From NCBI GenBank assembly GCA_003550325.1, contig QKWP01001875.1:1-64000 (forward strand): DNA of 64,000 nt, read 5' to 3'. The notes below the pieces were generated by a model, which made no database searches, was not told where the DNA came from, and saw only the letters and a program-made list of their open reading frames with translations. Origin of the DNA: Gigaspora rosea (Eukaryota; Glomeromycota; Glomeromycetes; Diversisporales; Gigasporaceae). Both the position numbers and the translations under genes were made by a program. Below, one piece after another: positions 22,572 to 34,332 of this stretch (positions are counted from its first letter, which is position 1; each line of letters starts with the position of its first letter).

Positions 22572-22626
22572 AAAGACCTATATTTGAATTTAGGATTTTA
22601 TATGTACTTGAACGATTTCTACAATC

Positions 22627-22776
22627 AAACCTCGATATAATCGCCAGCTCGGGAAACAAGATTCTGGTGATTATAAAAAATTGTGACTATATAAATAGTT
22701 TATAATAGTTGGTGCTTAAAAATAATGCGATTATATCAAGGTTGTGACTATATCAAGAGTGACTATAATGGGTTTA
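22627..22776. mobile_element. Probable pogo/Tigger-like MITE
   Basis: It starts AAACCTCGATATAATCGCC and ends with the complement of AAACCCATTATAGTCACTC. The interior is built of CGATTATATCAAGGTTGTGACTATA-like words typical of subterminal regions of pogo/Tigger-type elements. Assignment to this superfamily is by resemblance only. Confidence 0.5.
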
Positions 22777-22779
22777 ACT

Positions 22780-23516
22780 GTCTTTTTTTTCGATTATTCA
22801 TTTTTACTTTCATAACAAAGGTTTAGATGAAAAAAAAATTTGAAAACCTAGTGAATTTTTTGAAGTCATATTGACGAAGAGATGATTAAAATGAAAATAT
22901 TATCTTTATTTATTTATGTATTTTCTCTATAAATTAATTGCTATCCGTTTCACATTTGACTAAATTTAGTACAATAAAAAAATATTTTTTGAGCAAATTA
23001 TTTATTAAATTTTATTCAAATTTTACTAAAATAAAGTTTGATATTAGACAAAAAAGTATCTGTGTACAATTTAAATAATATTTATTAATAAAAATTTGTA
23101 TAAATAGTTTTAGAGCTGTTTTTTTTTTTGAAAATTTCTGTACCTAATTAAGTACAGTATAAAAAAGTTAATTTTGCTAAATTATACAAATTTCTAAGAT
23201 TCTCTAAATTTTACTAATTGATCATAACTTCTTATACTAAGTAAACTTGTTTAGCACCAAAAAATACATCAAACTGGCATATTTTATTTTTTTTTTACTT
23301 CTCAAAATTTGAAGAAAAAGGATGCTTAATTTTGAAAATTTTTATCAAAATTCAAAGTAGAGGCTGGAACCGAATTGTTGCACCCGAATTTAAAACTGAT
23401 TCAACCTAATTAGAATCAGATTTAATAAAACCAGATTTATCGAATTTAATAAAACCAAATAAAAAACTGAAAAATCGAATTTAATAAAACTAAAAAATTG
23501 AATACCAGGAATGTAC
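22780..23516. other. Intergenic AT-rich sequence
   Basis: No gene. The segment 23355-23500 starts with TAGAGGCTGGAACCGAATTG, similar in reverse complement to the sequence near 40140, and contains ATTTAATAAAACCAGATTT-like words. It may be the end of a dispersed repeat. Confidence 0.4.
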
Positions 23517-24745
23517 TGTTACGACTAGTTGGGAGAGCAATGTGCACGATCACACAGTTTAGCTCCAGTCGCAACTTGAGTTAGTTTATTATTAAAGGAC
23601 AGTTTCTTATTAATTCGTTAATTGAAGTCTGAGATTAACTTTATTAACGCGAAATGAAGGTCCTTAAATACATTTTAATTTACTATAAACTACTGCGCAC
23701 TAATTGCTTTCACTATTTCTTGTACTCACAACGCTGCTTGCGGGCTGCGAGCAGTATTGCCTGAAAAGCCTCATACGTAATTTTTCAAGCCATAGTGGCA
23801 AGAACGCTTGGTGTGCCAACAACCAAGGGTCAACAATTACTAGTTTGACCAACAAACCATGTACAACAATAACCTGTCCCTCAGCCCATTGCATACAAAC
23901 AACAAACATTACCTCAAAGCCTCCGCCACAACCAAATGCCTTGTAATTTTGGATGGTGTTAACCTGTAAAATATCACAAAAACGGACATAACTTTTGAAC
24001 CAGCGATCTAAATTCGATGAAACAACCACCATTCGACTCAGCGCGATGAGACGGTTCGAATAAGCTATAGTAAGTCCCTGTACGACCTCTGGTTGCCAAG
24101 ATAGGAGTTGTCAAACATTTACTCCTATACATATTAATTGATCAGCAATCTGATTGGCTAGGCGATTGCTGCGGGCAAAAATCGTAGATCTGACATATCT
24201 AAAAGATGTCATATTTATAGCTTATATTCTAGATATTTTATTTATTACATATATATTATTTATTACATATATTATATTTATACTAGTTATACTATATATT
24301 TTATTAATAATAGTTATAGTATATATTACACATGTAAAAGATATTGACCGTTACATTTGTAAAATTTCAAAAAGTATAAAAGCGGCCGATGTGGACCTCA
24401 AGTTCAACATCGAGTCTTCATACTCTTTCAATAATAAAAACAACTATTAACTACACAAATCAAATAGTTATTAGTATTCTCATATACTTTTAATTGTAGC
24501 CTCTTTCGTAATTGCAAATTGCCTTAAATCTTCTTTGTTAAGTTTTCTTAAAAACGCCATACTGACTTAGATATACCACAGTAACAAAGTTTGAAGTTAC
24601 ACAAAGTGTTCACTGTCTAAGATCACTCTAGTTACCTAATATCTTTGAAGAAGTGGATATAGGATAACAATGGCTTGGGTCACTGGAGTCTTCTGGTGTT
24701 ACCAATTTGCATTTAAGTCAAGAGTTAAAAATTTTAACTGTGACA
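23517..24745 (-). repeat. LTR A (interrupted by a solo LTR)
   Basis: It is bounded on the plus strand by TGTTACGACTAG and TTTTAACTGTGACA. Without the 713-bp insertion and its 4-bp duplication its length is about 512 bp. It is the 3' LTR of the minus-strand element. Confidence 0.75.
23957..24669 (+). mobile_element. Solo LTR inserted in LTR A
   Basis: The 713-bp insertion starts TGTTAACCTG and ends GGATAACA. It interrupts a sequence that is continuous in LTRs B and C (TTTTGGATGGCTTGGG) and is flanked by ATGG on both sides (23953-23956 and 24670-24673). A TATA box (TATAAAAG, 24375-24382) followed by AATAAA (24433) about 50 bp later fits a promoter and polyadenylation signal in an LTR read on the plus strand. 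The 98-codon open frame inside (24154-24450) is probably not a gene. No internal region of this element is present. Confidence 0.75.
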
Positions 24746-25359
24746 TACTCCCCTTCTTGAGTGTGAGCTCCTGCGAACACTTTCTTTTCAGGAATGGCTT
24801 AAAAAAAGGCCCAGATACCAATTCCTTTGTTATAACAATAACAAATTTATAGTGACTCTTCCCTAGATCGTCAATAGATGGAGAGTATGATTTGGGATAA
24901 ATTTTTCATAGCTTCAACATAATTCGTCCTCCTATCTTTATGTCCAGCTGATTACATAAAAATAAGTCTAATTCTCCAAATTCATCCATGCTATGTCATC
25001 TTTTCTCCCTGCGTATCCCACGCTTACAGGTCCCTCAAGATCAACATGTCCAATTCAAATTCAAATCTTCAATCTTATTTCTCAGCAGTCGCTCGACATA
25101 ATTGATATTCATACAGATCATGTTCTTCTTGGCTAAATTAAAAATCATTCTATATGCCCGCCTCGCATATAGATGTTATAACCAACTATTAGCCTATGTT
25201 ATGTCCATCTTACGATTGGTCTTCATTCTCTTCTGGGTCAGTTCAATCTTCGCAATATCCAGCCTTGGCATTCTATAGTATACTTGGCTTTGTAGGCTTC
25301 TAATGGTAATTGTATTCTATATGTGCATTCTTTTCAGCTTCTATTTCATTTTAGCAATA

Positions 25360-25765
25360 GTGCATATGCTGTTCCATTAGCATCACCGGCATCAGCAGAT
25401 TTTTGTAATTTATAAATATCAATATTCGTCTCTTTTATTACCAATGTTATCTTGATAACAGTCTTCAATTTAAGGGTCACGATTGAGACAACATGTTGAT
25501 AGCGTAGTTTATCGTGGCAGGCTTTTGATAATAAGTGAATGCCTTGTGTGTATTCTCTTCAGTGTCAATCCTACTCCAATTGTAGTGTTCAAGGTCTGAC
25601 ATTTCCTTTCGCTTTTCCAACTTCGATCCCTTCTCATGGCAATGTTCAACAGCTTAGGTTGCATTGTATGACTCGTTTTACTTGGAGGTTTTTTTCAATT
25701 TTCACAGCAGCTCAGATACCTATTCTGAGCTTCGGTATTTTCTGTACCTGTAGCTGCCATGTTCA
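25360..25765 (-). pseudogene. Decayed Sel1-repeat sequence captured in the LTR element, copy 1
   Basis: On the strand of the element, short stretches in shifting frames read as Sel1 repeats: YLQKSADAGDANGTAYA (about 25365-25415), THKAFTYYQKPAT (about 25520-25560), HCHEKGIEVGK (about 25605-25645) and EAQNRYLSCCEN (about 25700-25735). Frameshifts and stops separate them, so no product is possible. The family is the same as the Sel1 gene at 722-1633, but these repeats are far more diverged. This is an inference from short matches. Confidence 0.5.
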
Positions 25766-26467
25766 CAATCTTTCCAATACATTCCTCAAAGTCCACTTGG
25801 AGTCTTTGTCTAAAGAATTCTTTTTCTCATATTGCTATGTGCCCCACTCCGCACAAAGCTGTCATGATCATCCAATCTATTACCCACGTCCATTATTTTC
25901 TACTCTTGCCTTGCTTCCGTCATTCATGCCTATACGATCCTTGGTGTAAGTTTTTTTTTTTTTGTAATATCCAATTTATGTATGATCTTGGCATAACCCA
26001 TTTTTCCGATTTACATATCCAGTTGATAGCGCGAAAAAACCTTAATTAATTCGCTTACAATTATCCTTTCCATAACATCTCTTCACCCTGCGTAGTACCT
26101 ATTTACGTGCCAGTACCAGGCTTATTTAACCGACTTATAGGTCCCTCGAGATCGACATTCCATTTCAGATTTCAGAAAATTCAGCTATGACCTTTAGTGA
26201 TCTTCCAACATGAACATCTTCACTAGGTTATGTCTCTTTAGGCTTTTTAATTGGGAGATTCAGATCGAGTTCTAGAATCGGCAAGGCAGGCTTCTTTCTT
26301 GTAATTTTTACAAGGCTTTTTTTTCTATTATTCGTCACCAAATATTACATCTATTTTCTAAAGAACGTAGGATCACAGTCTTCAAGGCTTCATAATTTTC
26401 ATCAATAACTTTGATAAGGCATAAAAGGTGTAGGGTTGAACTTTCACTCCACACAATCGGCACCATA

Positions 26468-26989
26468 TGTTACGACTGGTTGGGAGAGCAATGTGCACAA
26501 TCGCACAGTTTAGCTCCAGTCACAACTTGAGTTAGTTTATTATTAAAGGACAGTTTCTTATTAATTCGTATACAAGAGTTAATTGAAGTCTGAGATTAAC
26601 TTTATTAACGCGAAATGAAGGTCCTTAAATATATTTTAATTTACTATAGACTACTGTGCACTAATTGCTTTTACTATTTCTTGTACTCACAACGCTGCTT
26701 GCGGGCCGTGAGCAGTATTGCCTGAAAAGCCTCATACGTAATTTTTCAAGCCATAGTGGCAAGGATGCTTGGTGTGCCAACAACCAAGGGTCAACAATTA
26801 CTAGTTTGACCAACAATCCACATACAACAATAACCTGTCCCTCAGCCCATTGCATACAAACAACAAATATTACCTCAAAGCTTCCGCCACAACCAAATGC
26901 CTTGTAATTTTGGATGGCTTGGGTCACTAGAGTCTTCTGGTGTTACCAATTCGTATTTAAGTCAAGGGTTAAAAATTTTAACTGTGACA
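26468..26989 (-). repeat. LTR B
   Basis: An uninterrupted 522-bp LTR, with TGTTACGACTGG at the plus-strand left end and TGTGACA at the right. It serves as the 5' LTR of the first internal region and the 3' LTR of the second. Confidence 0.8.
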
Positions 26990-27599
26990 TACTCCCCTTC
27001 TTGAGTGTGAGCTCCTGAAAACACTTCTTTTCAGGAATGGCTTAAAAAAGGCCCAGACACCAATTTCTTTGTTATAACAATAACAAATTTATAGTGACTT
27101 TTCCCTAGATCGTCAATAGATAGGAGAGTATGATTTGGGATAAATTTTTCACAGCTTCAACATAATTCGTCCTCCTATCCTTATATCCAGCTGATTACAT
27201 AAAAATAATCTAATTCTCCAAATTCATCCATGCTATGTCATCTTTTCTCTCTGCATATCCCACGGCTTACAGGTCCCTCAAGATCGACATGTCCAATTCA
27301 AATTCAAATCTTTAATCTTATTTCTTAGCAGTCGCTCGACATAATTGATATTCATACAGATCATGTTCTTCTGAGCTAAATTGAAAATCATTCTATATGC
27401 TACGCCTCGCATATAGATATCATAACCAACCATTAGCCTATGTTATGTCCATCTTATGATTGGTCTTCATTCTCTTCTGGGTCAGTTCAATCTTTGCAAC
27501 ATCCAGCCTCGGCGGTCTACAGTATACTTGGCTTTGTAGGCTTCTAGTGGTAATTGTATTCTACATGCGCATTCTTTTCAGCTTCTATTTCATTTTAGC

Positions 27600-28005
27600 A
27601 ATAGTGCACATGTTGTTCCATTAGCATCACCGGCATCAGCAGATTTTTGTAATTTATAAATATCAATATTCGTCTCTTCTATTACCAATGTTATCTTGAT
27701 AACAGTCTTCAATTTAAGGGTCACAATTGAGACAACATGTTGATAGCGTGGTTTATCGTGGCAGGCTTTTGATAATAAGCGAATGCCTTGTGTGTATTTT
27801 CTTCAGTGTCAATCCTACTCCAATTGTAGTGTTCAAGGTCTGACGTTTCCTTTCGCTTTTCCAACTTCGATCCCTTCTCATGGCAATGTCCAACAGCCTA
27901 CGTTGTATTGTATGACTCATTTTACTTAGAGGTTTTTTTCAATTTTCACAGCAGCTCAGATACCTATCCTGAGCTTCAGTATCTTCTGTACCTGTAGCTG
28001 CCATG
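27600..28005 (-). pseudogene. Decayed Sel1-repeat sequence captured in the LTR element, copy 2
   Basis: The homologous region in the second internal segment carries the same Sel1-like patches, such as EAQDRYLSCCEN and SADAGDANGT, with the same broken organisation. The shared breaks show the decay mostly preceded the duplication of the internal region. Confidence 0.5.
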
Positions 28006-28696
28006 TTCACAATTTTTCCAATATGTTCATCAAAGTTCACTTGGAGTCTTTGTCTAAAGAATTCTTTTTTTCATATTGCTATGTGCCCCACCCCGCACAA
28101 AGCTGTCGTGATCATCCAACCTATTACCCACGTCTATTATTTCCTACTCTTGCCTTGCTTCCATCATTCATGCCTATATGATCCTTGGTGTAAGTTTTTT
28201 TTTCGTAATATCTAATTTATGCATGATCTTGGCATACCCATTTTTCTAATTTACATATCCAGTTGATAGCGCGAAAAAACCTTAATTAATTCACTTACAA
28301 TTATCCTTTCCATAACATCTCTTCACCCTGCGTAGTACCTATTTACGTGCCAGTACCAGGCTTATTTAAATAACTTATAGGTCCCTCGAGATCGACATTC
28401 CATTTCAGATTTCAGAAAATTCAGCTTTGACCTCCAATATGAACATCTTCACTAGGTTATGTCTCTTTAGGCTTTTTAATTGGGAGATTCAAATCGAGTG
28501 CTAGTATCGGCAAGGCAGGCTTCTTTCTTGTAATTTTTACAAGGCTTTTTTTTCTATTATTCGTCACCAAATGTTATGTCTATTTTCTAAAGAACATAGG
28601 ATCACAGTCTTCAAGGCTTCATAATTTTCATCAATAACTTTGATAAGGCATAAAAGGTGTAGTGTTGAACTTTCACTCCACACAATTGGCACCATA

Positions 28697-29210
28697 TGTT
28701 ACAACTGGTTGGAAGAGCAATGTGCACGATCGCACAGTTTAGCTCCAGTCGCAACTTGAGTTAGTTTATTATTAAAGGACAGTTTCTTATTAATTCATAT
28801 ACAAGAGTTAATTGAAGTCTGAGATTAACTTTATTAACGCGAAATGAAGGTCCTTAAATACATTTTAATTTACTATAAACTACTGCACACTAATTGCTTT
28901 TACTATTTCTTGTACTTACAATGCTGCTTGCGGACCACGAGCAGTATCGCCTTAAAAGCCTCATATGTAATTTTTCAAGCCATAGTGGCAAGGACACTTG
29001 GTGTGCCAACAACCAAGGTCAACAATTACTAGTTTGACCAACAATCCACATACAACAATAACCTGTCCCTCAGCCCATTGCATACAAACAGCAAATATTA
29101 CCTCAAAGCCTCCGCCACAACCAAATGCATTGTAATTTTGGATGGCTTGGGTCACTGGAGTCTTCTGGTGTTACCAATTCGCATTTAAGTCACGGGTTAA
29201 AAATTTTAAC
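28697..29210 (-). repeat. LTR C (5' end slightly altered)
   Basis: It starts TGTTACAACTGG on the plus strand; similarity stops at TTTTAAC (29210), just before the expected terminal TGTGACA, so its outer edge is mutated or truncated. For that reason no target duplication with the left flank of LTR A could be established. Confidence 0.7.
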
Positions 29211-29214
29211 CATG

Positions 29215-29597
29215 TTATTTGTGTCACCCTGAGGTATGTATGATCATATGATGGAACAAAATCAAGTGAAAATACAAAACTATTCTCTATCACTATCAAC
29301 AGATTGCCTTAAAATTCAAATTTGTTTATTGCGATTTATTTAGATAAATGAATTCGATTTTATTGAGTGAAATAATAATTTGTGATCATTCAGTACTTTT
29401 TTTAACAAGCGCGCTATATTTAGTTATTAACATAAAGGATTAGGATTATATTGTCATAATATATATAGTTAATTAATAAAAATATTTCAAAACATGTAAC
29501 AACTAATGTGACTAATAATGATAGATCAGTCTTTGAAACTAATAAAACTTGGGTTTCGATCTTTTCGATCTCATAACAGTCGGTTCAGGTTCAAATT

Positions 29598-29598
<1 letters not shown>
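29215..29598. other. Intergenic
   Basis: AT-rich sequence right of LTR C with no recognised gene or repeat. Confidence 0.4.
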
Positions 29599-30774
<1,176 letters not shown>

Positions 30775-31155
30775 TCAACTTACCAAAAATTACTTACAGA
30801 CAACTAGTTAGCAGAGAATTTAATTACAGGCAAGGTTATTTTACAATCGATTTATTCACAGATAATTGCCAGTTATTTCACTGATATCAGAGTTCACAGA
30901 CAAATTAATTCTAGTCATTGTCGTTAGAGTTAAGTTTGAATTTACCGTAAATTCTCGAAAAAGCAGGCATGGGCATAGTTTCGAGAATTTACAGTAAACT
31001 TGGTGTAATTTATAGAAAAATAGTTGGCTTAAATATATTCTCAACAAAATGAATTTGTCTGTGAATTAACCGTCTGTAGAATAATCTTGTCTGTAAATTA
31101 ATTGTCTATGAACGATGTTGTCTATAAAGTGATTGTTAGTGATTTAATATGAAAT
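30775..31155. mobile_element. CCGACA inverted-repeat element, copy 2 (diverged)
   Basis: The left half holds TTACAGACAACTAG, TTCACAGATAATT and TTCACAGACAAAT words. The core CTAGTCATTGTCGTTAGAGT is nearly identical to that of copy 1 (5073-5092). The right half holds TTGTCTGTGAATT, TTGTCTGTAAATT and TTGTCTATGAA words. An internal hairpin TAAATTCTCGAAA/TTTCGAGAATTTA lies near 30950-30995. The consensus has shifted from CCGACA to CAGACA. Confidence 0.65.
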
Positions 31156-31544
31156 GTATAATAAAGCGAAAATTGCAAAGATAGAATGAAAATAAATTCG
31201 AATGGCTCATATGGTAATAAAGTCGAACAGAATTATGACAGGTATTATAATGTTGGGCAACGTTATTGTGATCATTGATCACCTTAACAAAGATGATTTA
31301 TTATTAGAATTTAAGAGTTTATTTTTGTTAAAATGAAAAAGTAAAAAAGAAAAATATAACTAAATTTTAGCAAGCTTTTTTTGTTACGCATCTCTTATAA
31401 TATTATAAATGATTATATAAAAAACTATTTTTTGGAATTAATTTGCCGATTGTTTGCTTAATCTCGAGTTTTCATGTTAATAATTATATTCGTCGTATTG
31501 GCGAGATAGTTGGTTGGATTTTTGATTTATAAGAAAAAGGGGAA
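31156..31544. other. Intergenic
   Basis: AT-rich sequence with no recognised gene or repeat. Confidence 0.4.
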
Positions 31545-31900
31545 CCACTAAGGCTACTACCAGACAAAAACGTTGAAGTCGGACATACTTATAAAATAAT
31601 CTCAATCACATTCTAGACATTCAAAAAACAGATGATTAGAACATCAAAAATCACTTGGTTCTGTTTCGTCTCCACAGTCTTTACACTTAATTGGTCCACC
31701 AAAATCGTCTACTAATTTAATGAGTTGAACAATTGCTAAAAATGGGGGTTTCTTATGATTGGAGTAAAGAAAGGAAGCAATTAACAATTATCCAAATCCA
31801 AAAAAGATTTAAACAAATGGATTTCTGCTTTTCCAAAACCAAATTTTAAAGATGATAATAACCATATAAACGCATCTGGCTTTAGCCATCCCCTCATTAT
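31545..31900 (-). pseudogene. Relic of an unknown zinc-ribbon protein
   Basis: On the minus strand, broken frames give DAFIWLLSSLKFGFGKAEI and LFKSFLDLDNC (about 31800-31890), then LIKLVDDFGGPIKCKDCGDE (about 31680-31740), then HLFFECLECD (about 31605-31635). The CKDC and CLEC pairs about 20 residues apart look like a four-cysteine zinc site. Stops and frame changes separate the pieces. The family was not recognised; it is described only as a decayed coding region. Confidence 0.35.
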
Positions 31901-32155
31901 AGTTAGCGTTAAATAATCATTCTAGCAACTTTTGATGATTAGTGTTAAATAATAATTCTAATAGTTTTCTAAAACTCCTTGTAGTTATATTAAATAGTCT
32001 TCCTATCGGCTCTTTATTGTTGCGTTACTAAAACCATTCTAACAAGCTCTTTCAGATAAGAATTTATGATTGGATTAGAATGGTTGAGATATGGCTCATG
32101 ATTCGTGAGACATTTGATCAACTTTCATCAACAAAAGGTGATGTTTAATTGATAA
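31895..32155. repeat. Dispersed repeat R-GTTAGAATG, copy 1
   Basis: The unit contains AAACCATTCTAACAAGCT, TGGATTAGAATGGTTGAGAT and TTTGATCAACTTTCATCAAC, preceded by several degenerate GTTAAATAATCATTCTAG units of about 45 bp. The same order occurs in reverse complement at 46385-46690. Confidence 0.7.
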
Positions 32156-32985
32156 ATGTCGCTATAAATATATATCTTCAAAATTCTTCGTATCAAGGTT
32201 TAATATACTGTATAATATCTTAAAATTTATAATACAAGAATTAAAAAGTACATGTATATAATAGGGATTGGTTAATTGCAGAGATTGCTGTTTTTACAAC
32301 TTTATGAATTATTAAATCAAGTCTATGTCTGTATGCATATATGCACCTAAAATGTATATGTACTTAAACTAACAAAATTAACGATTAAATTTTTATTCAT
32401 ATTATACTGCAAATTTTGATGTAATATAAGTTACAGTATTTAAATTCAAAACCTAATACATAAGGCTCCAGCCCTATGAAAAGCTGCCTGTTTATAACTA
32501 GTTATTTAATTGCCCATGTCTGGTTCAATTGGTAATGATATGTTAAATATGAAACATCTGCTTAACAGATTACCACGAAGTCTTAATGCTTTTGTGATTT
32601 TTTTGTGATTTCTAATGCTTTGCTAAATTTGCTAAATTTGTAAGTTATCATTAATATAATTTTAAAGATGAAAATTTTGTAATATCAACTATACAACTTA
32701 CAATTAAACAATTTAAACAACTAAACAACTAATTAATTATTTGTTCACATGATATCTATAATCAATTAGTTGCAACTATAGTTAGCAACTAATCGATTGA
32801 AAACATTTTTATCAACTCTGAGCACTACATGCCTTAATCAAAGTCTTACCATTATTAGAGTTTAGATAGAGTGGTTGATTTTAGTTAGTGTCAGTAGAGT
32901 ATAGTTTCTATACTTATATGTTTCATTTTCGCCCTCACAATGCACAACTCTAATATTAGTAATGTGGGTAGTACTAGTGATAGTA
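32156..32985. other. Intergenic
   Basis: No gene or repeat is recognised. The stretch is AT-rich with simple AACAACTAAACAACTAA-type sequence near 32700. Confidence 0.4.
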
Positions 32986-32989
32986 TAGA

Positions 32990-33245
32990 TGAAAAAGCTT
33001 ACTAATATTTCTGTTTTACCAATATCACAGTTCACCAATCTCACCAGTTTCACCAATATCACCAGTTTTACCAATATCAGCAGTTTTACCAATGCCACCA
33101 GTTTCACCAACGCCACCATTATCACCATTTCACCAGTTTCACCAGTTTCACCAATTTGGCTACTATAGTGCACCGATGGTGCACCGTGGTGCACCGGTCT
33201 CATTTGGTGAAACTAATTAGTTTCACCTGCAACTCTAGTCTTAAC
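32990..33245. repeat. Dispersed repeat with GGTGATACT-type minisatellite, copy 2 (inverted)
   Basis: It reads in reverse complement to copy 1: the array CACCAGTTTCACCAATATCA from about 33010 to 33155, then ATAGTGCACC and GCAACTCTAGTCTTAACT. Minisatellite units have drifted towards GGTGAAACT. The 113-codon minus-strand open frame here encodes only VKLVALVKLL-type repeats. Confidence 0.75.
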
Positions 33246-33516
33246 TGATAAATTCAGTATAATTTCTTTATTTTTTTCTAACAATGCATAGCAATGAAAA
33301 TTTTAATTTTTTAATGTTTCCAAAATGTTAAAACATACAGAAATATTAACATAAGTGATTCTTTAATTAATAAAGATTTTAATTTCTATCTGTTATTTAA
33401 TGGATTAAAATTGCAAAAAACTGGTTTTTTTAAATTCAGATTGATTCGGATTTATGAGTTTATTAATAAATCGCAAAACCGAATTACCCAGGTTTATTTA
33501 AATTCAGGTTAAAACC
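33246..33516. other. Short intergenic stretch
   Basis: AT-rich with no gene seen; a TTAAATTCAGATTGATTCGG segment near 33430 may belong to the flanking element. Confidence 0.4.
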
Positions 33517-33517
33517 G

Positions 33518-33606
33518 GTTTACAGCTGTTCTCATAAATTTTGGGACAACTGATAAAAATTTGGCCGAAATTAATTCGGCTGAATTCGATAATTTAGTGA
33601 TTTCGG
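33518..33606. repeat. Left arm of a 6.6-kb inverted repeat pair
   Basis: About 89 bp containing CTCATAAATTTTGGGACAAC and TTTGGCCGAAATTAATTCGG. The arm is matched in reverse complement at 40007-40095 with roughly a dozen differences by eye. The pair brackets the 104-bp tandem array and the LINE. Confidence 0.75.
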
Positions 33607-33702
33607 TATGATCAGTATAATAAAATAATTAATAAAAGCTATTTTTGTATCATAATGATCATTTTATGATATCATAACAATGTCAACAATTTTAAATTTA
33701 GT

Positions 33703-33909
33703 TTGAATGTTAGTCCAACATGTTTGGTGTGCTTAGGTTTGTACGAAAATTTATGGAAAAACTGTTCATGTCAACCAATAAACCTTAACAAGAAATGTAA
33801 AAAAGGAATTGAATATAAACTAGACTTTTATAACAAATATATTACTCGAACAGGTCTCGCTATTAAAAAAGTTAAATATGATCATAAATTTGTCGACTGG
33901 TTTGAATAG
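33703..33909 (+). other. Small open frame inside the inverted-repeat unit, function unknown
   Basis: A 68-codon frame ending at TAG (33907-33909). Its first codon is a TTG, so the true start is unknown. It contains CLVCLGLYENLWKNCSC, a cysteine-rich patch, then a basic stretch and YDHKFVDWFE. No family was recognised. It lies just before the 104-bp array and could be the last exon of a gene carried by the element. Confidence 0.25.
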
Positions 33910-34041
33910 GAATTGAATTTTATACAAATTTTTAAACCTAATTTTTCTTCGACAAGAACGAAAAATAATTAGAAATGAATAAATGCCTTCGTTGAACGAA
34001 CATGGATCTTGTCAAAGAATAGGAATTGAAAATTTATACAA
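33910..34041. repeat. 104-bp tandem array, part left of the LINE
   Basis: One and a third units containing AATAATTAGAAATGAATAAA, a CTTCGTTGAACGAAC-like stretch and CAAAGAATAGGAATTGAAA. The array resumes on the other side of the LINE at 39491. Confidence 0.75.
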
Positions 34042-34332
34042 TTTTTTTTTTTTTTAAAACCCCTTCTATGGGGACACCGGAAGGCGTACTTTATTTAAAT
34101 TTTACTATGTACATATTATTACATAATTAATTAATTATATAACCTATTATCTAACTACTATTAATTAAAATTATGTATATTTGTTTCTATTATCCTGTTC
34201 ATTTTGCAATGTTCTAAAACTCTGAGCTCCTTCTCGGTTCTATTCCTAACAACTATGGGAAGAGCCGGCTCCGGTATTGGCTTTCCGCCCCATCTATTCA
34301 GTGTATAGCAAAACCAGATCTCATACAGCGCA

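Larger units (their letters stand above)
23517..29210 (-). mobile_element. Non-autonomous LTR retroelement: three LTRs, two internal regions
   Basis: Three copies of a ~515-bp LTR (23517, 26468 and 28697) alternate with two homologous internal regions of about 1.7 kb (24746-26467 and 26990-28696). Read on the minus strand, the LTR starts TGTCACAG and ends CGTAACA. Two bases after its end comes TGGTGCCGATTGTGTGG, which fits a tRNA primer-binding site, and AAGAAGGGGAGTA, a polypurine tract, precedes the next LTR. The internal regions have no gag, protease, reverse transcriptase or integrase; they carry decayed Sel1-repeat sequence. It is therefore a LARD/TRIM-like element that would need proteins in trans, arranged as LTR-int-LTR-int-LTR, probably by unequal recombination or tandem insertion. 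Confidence 0.75.

Noticed and set aside
24154-24450. 98-codon frame that looks like a membrane protein
   Set aside because: It lies in a solo LTR, over TATATATTA-type sequence and the LTR's TATA box; the hydrophobic run is a composition effect.
25539-26049. Plus-strand open frames (136 and 96 codons) in the LTR element
   Set aside because: They are antisense to the element; the recognisable Sel1 signal is on the minus strand and the plus frames are not kept in the second copy at similar length.
32515-32545. tRNA-like A box (TGGTTCAATTGGT)
   Set aside because: No matching B box or cloverleaf could be formed nearby.
32862-33203. 113-codon ORF with VKLVALVKLL repeats
   Set aside because: It is a translation of the inverted minisatellite copy.
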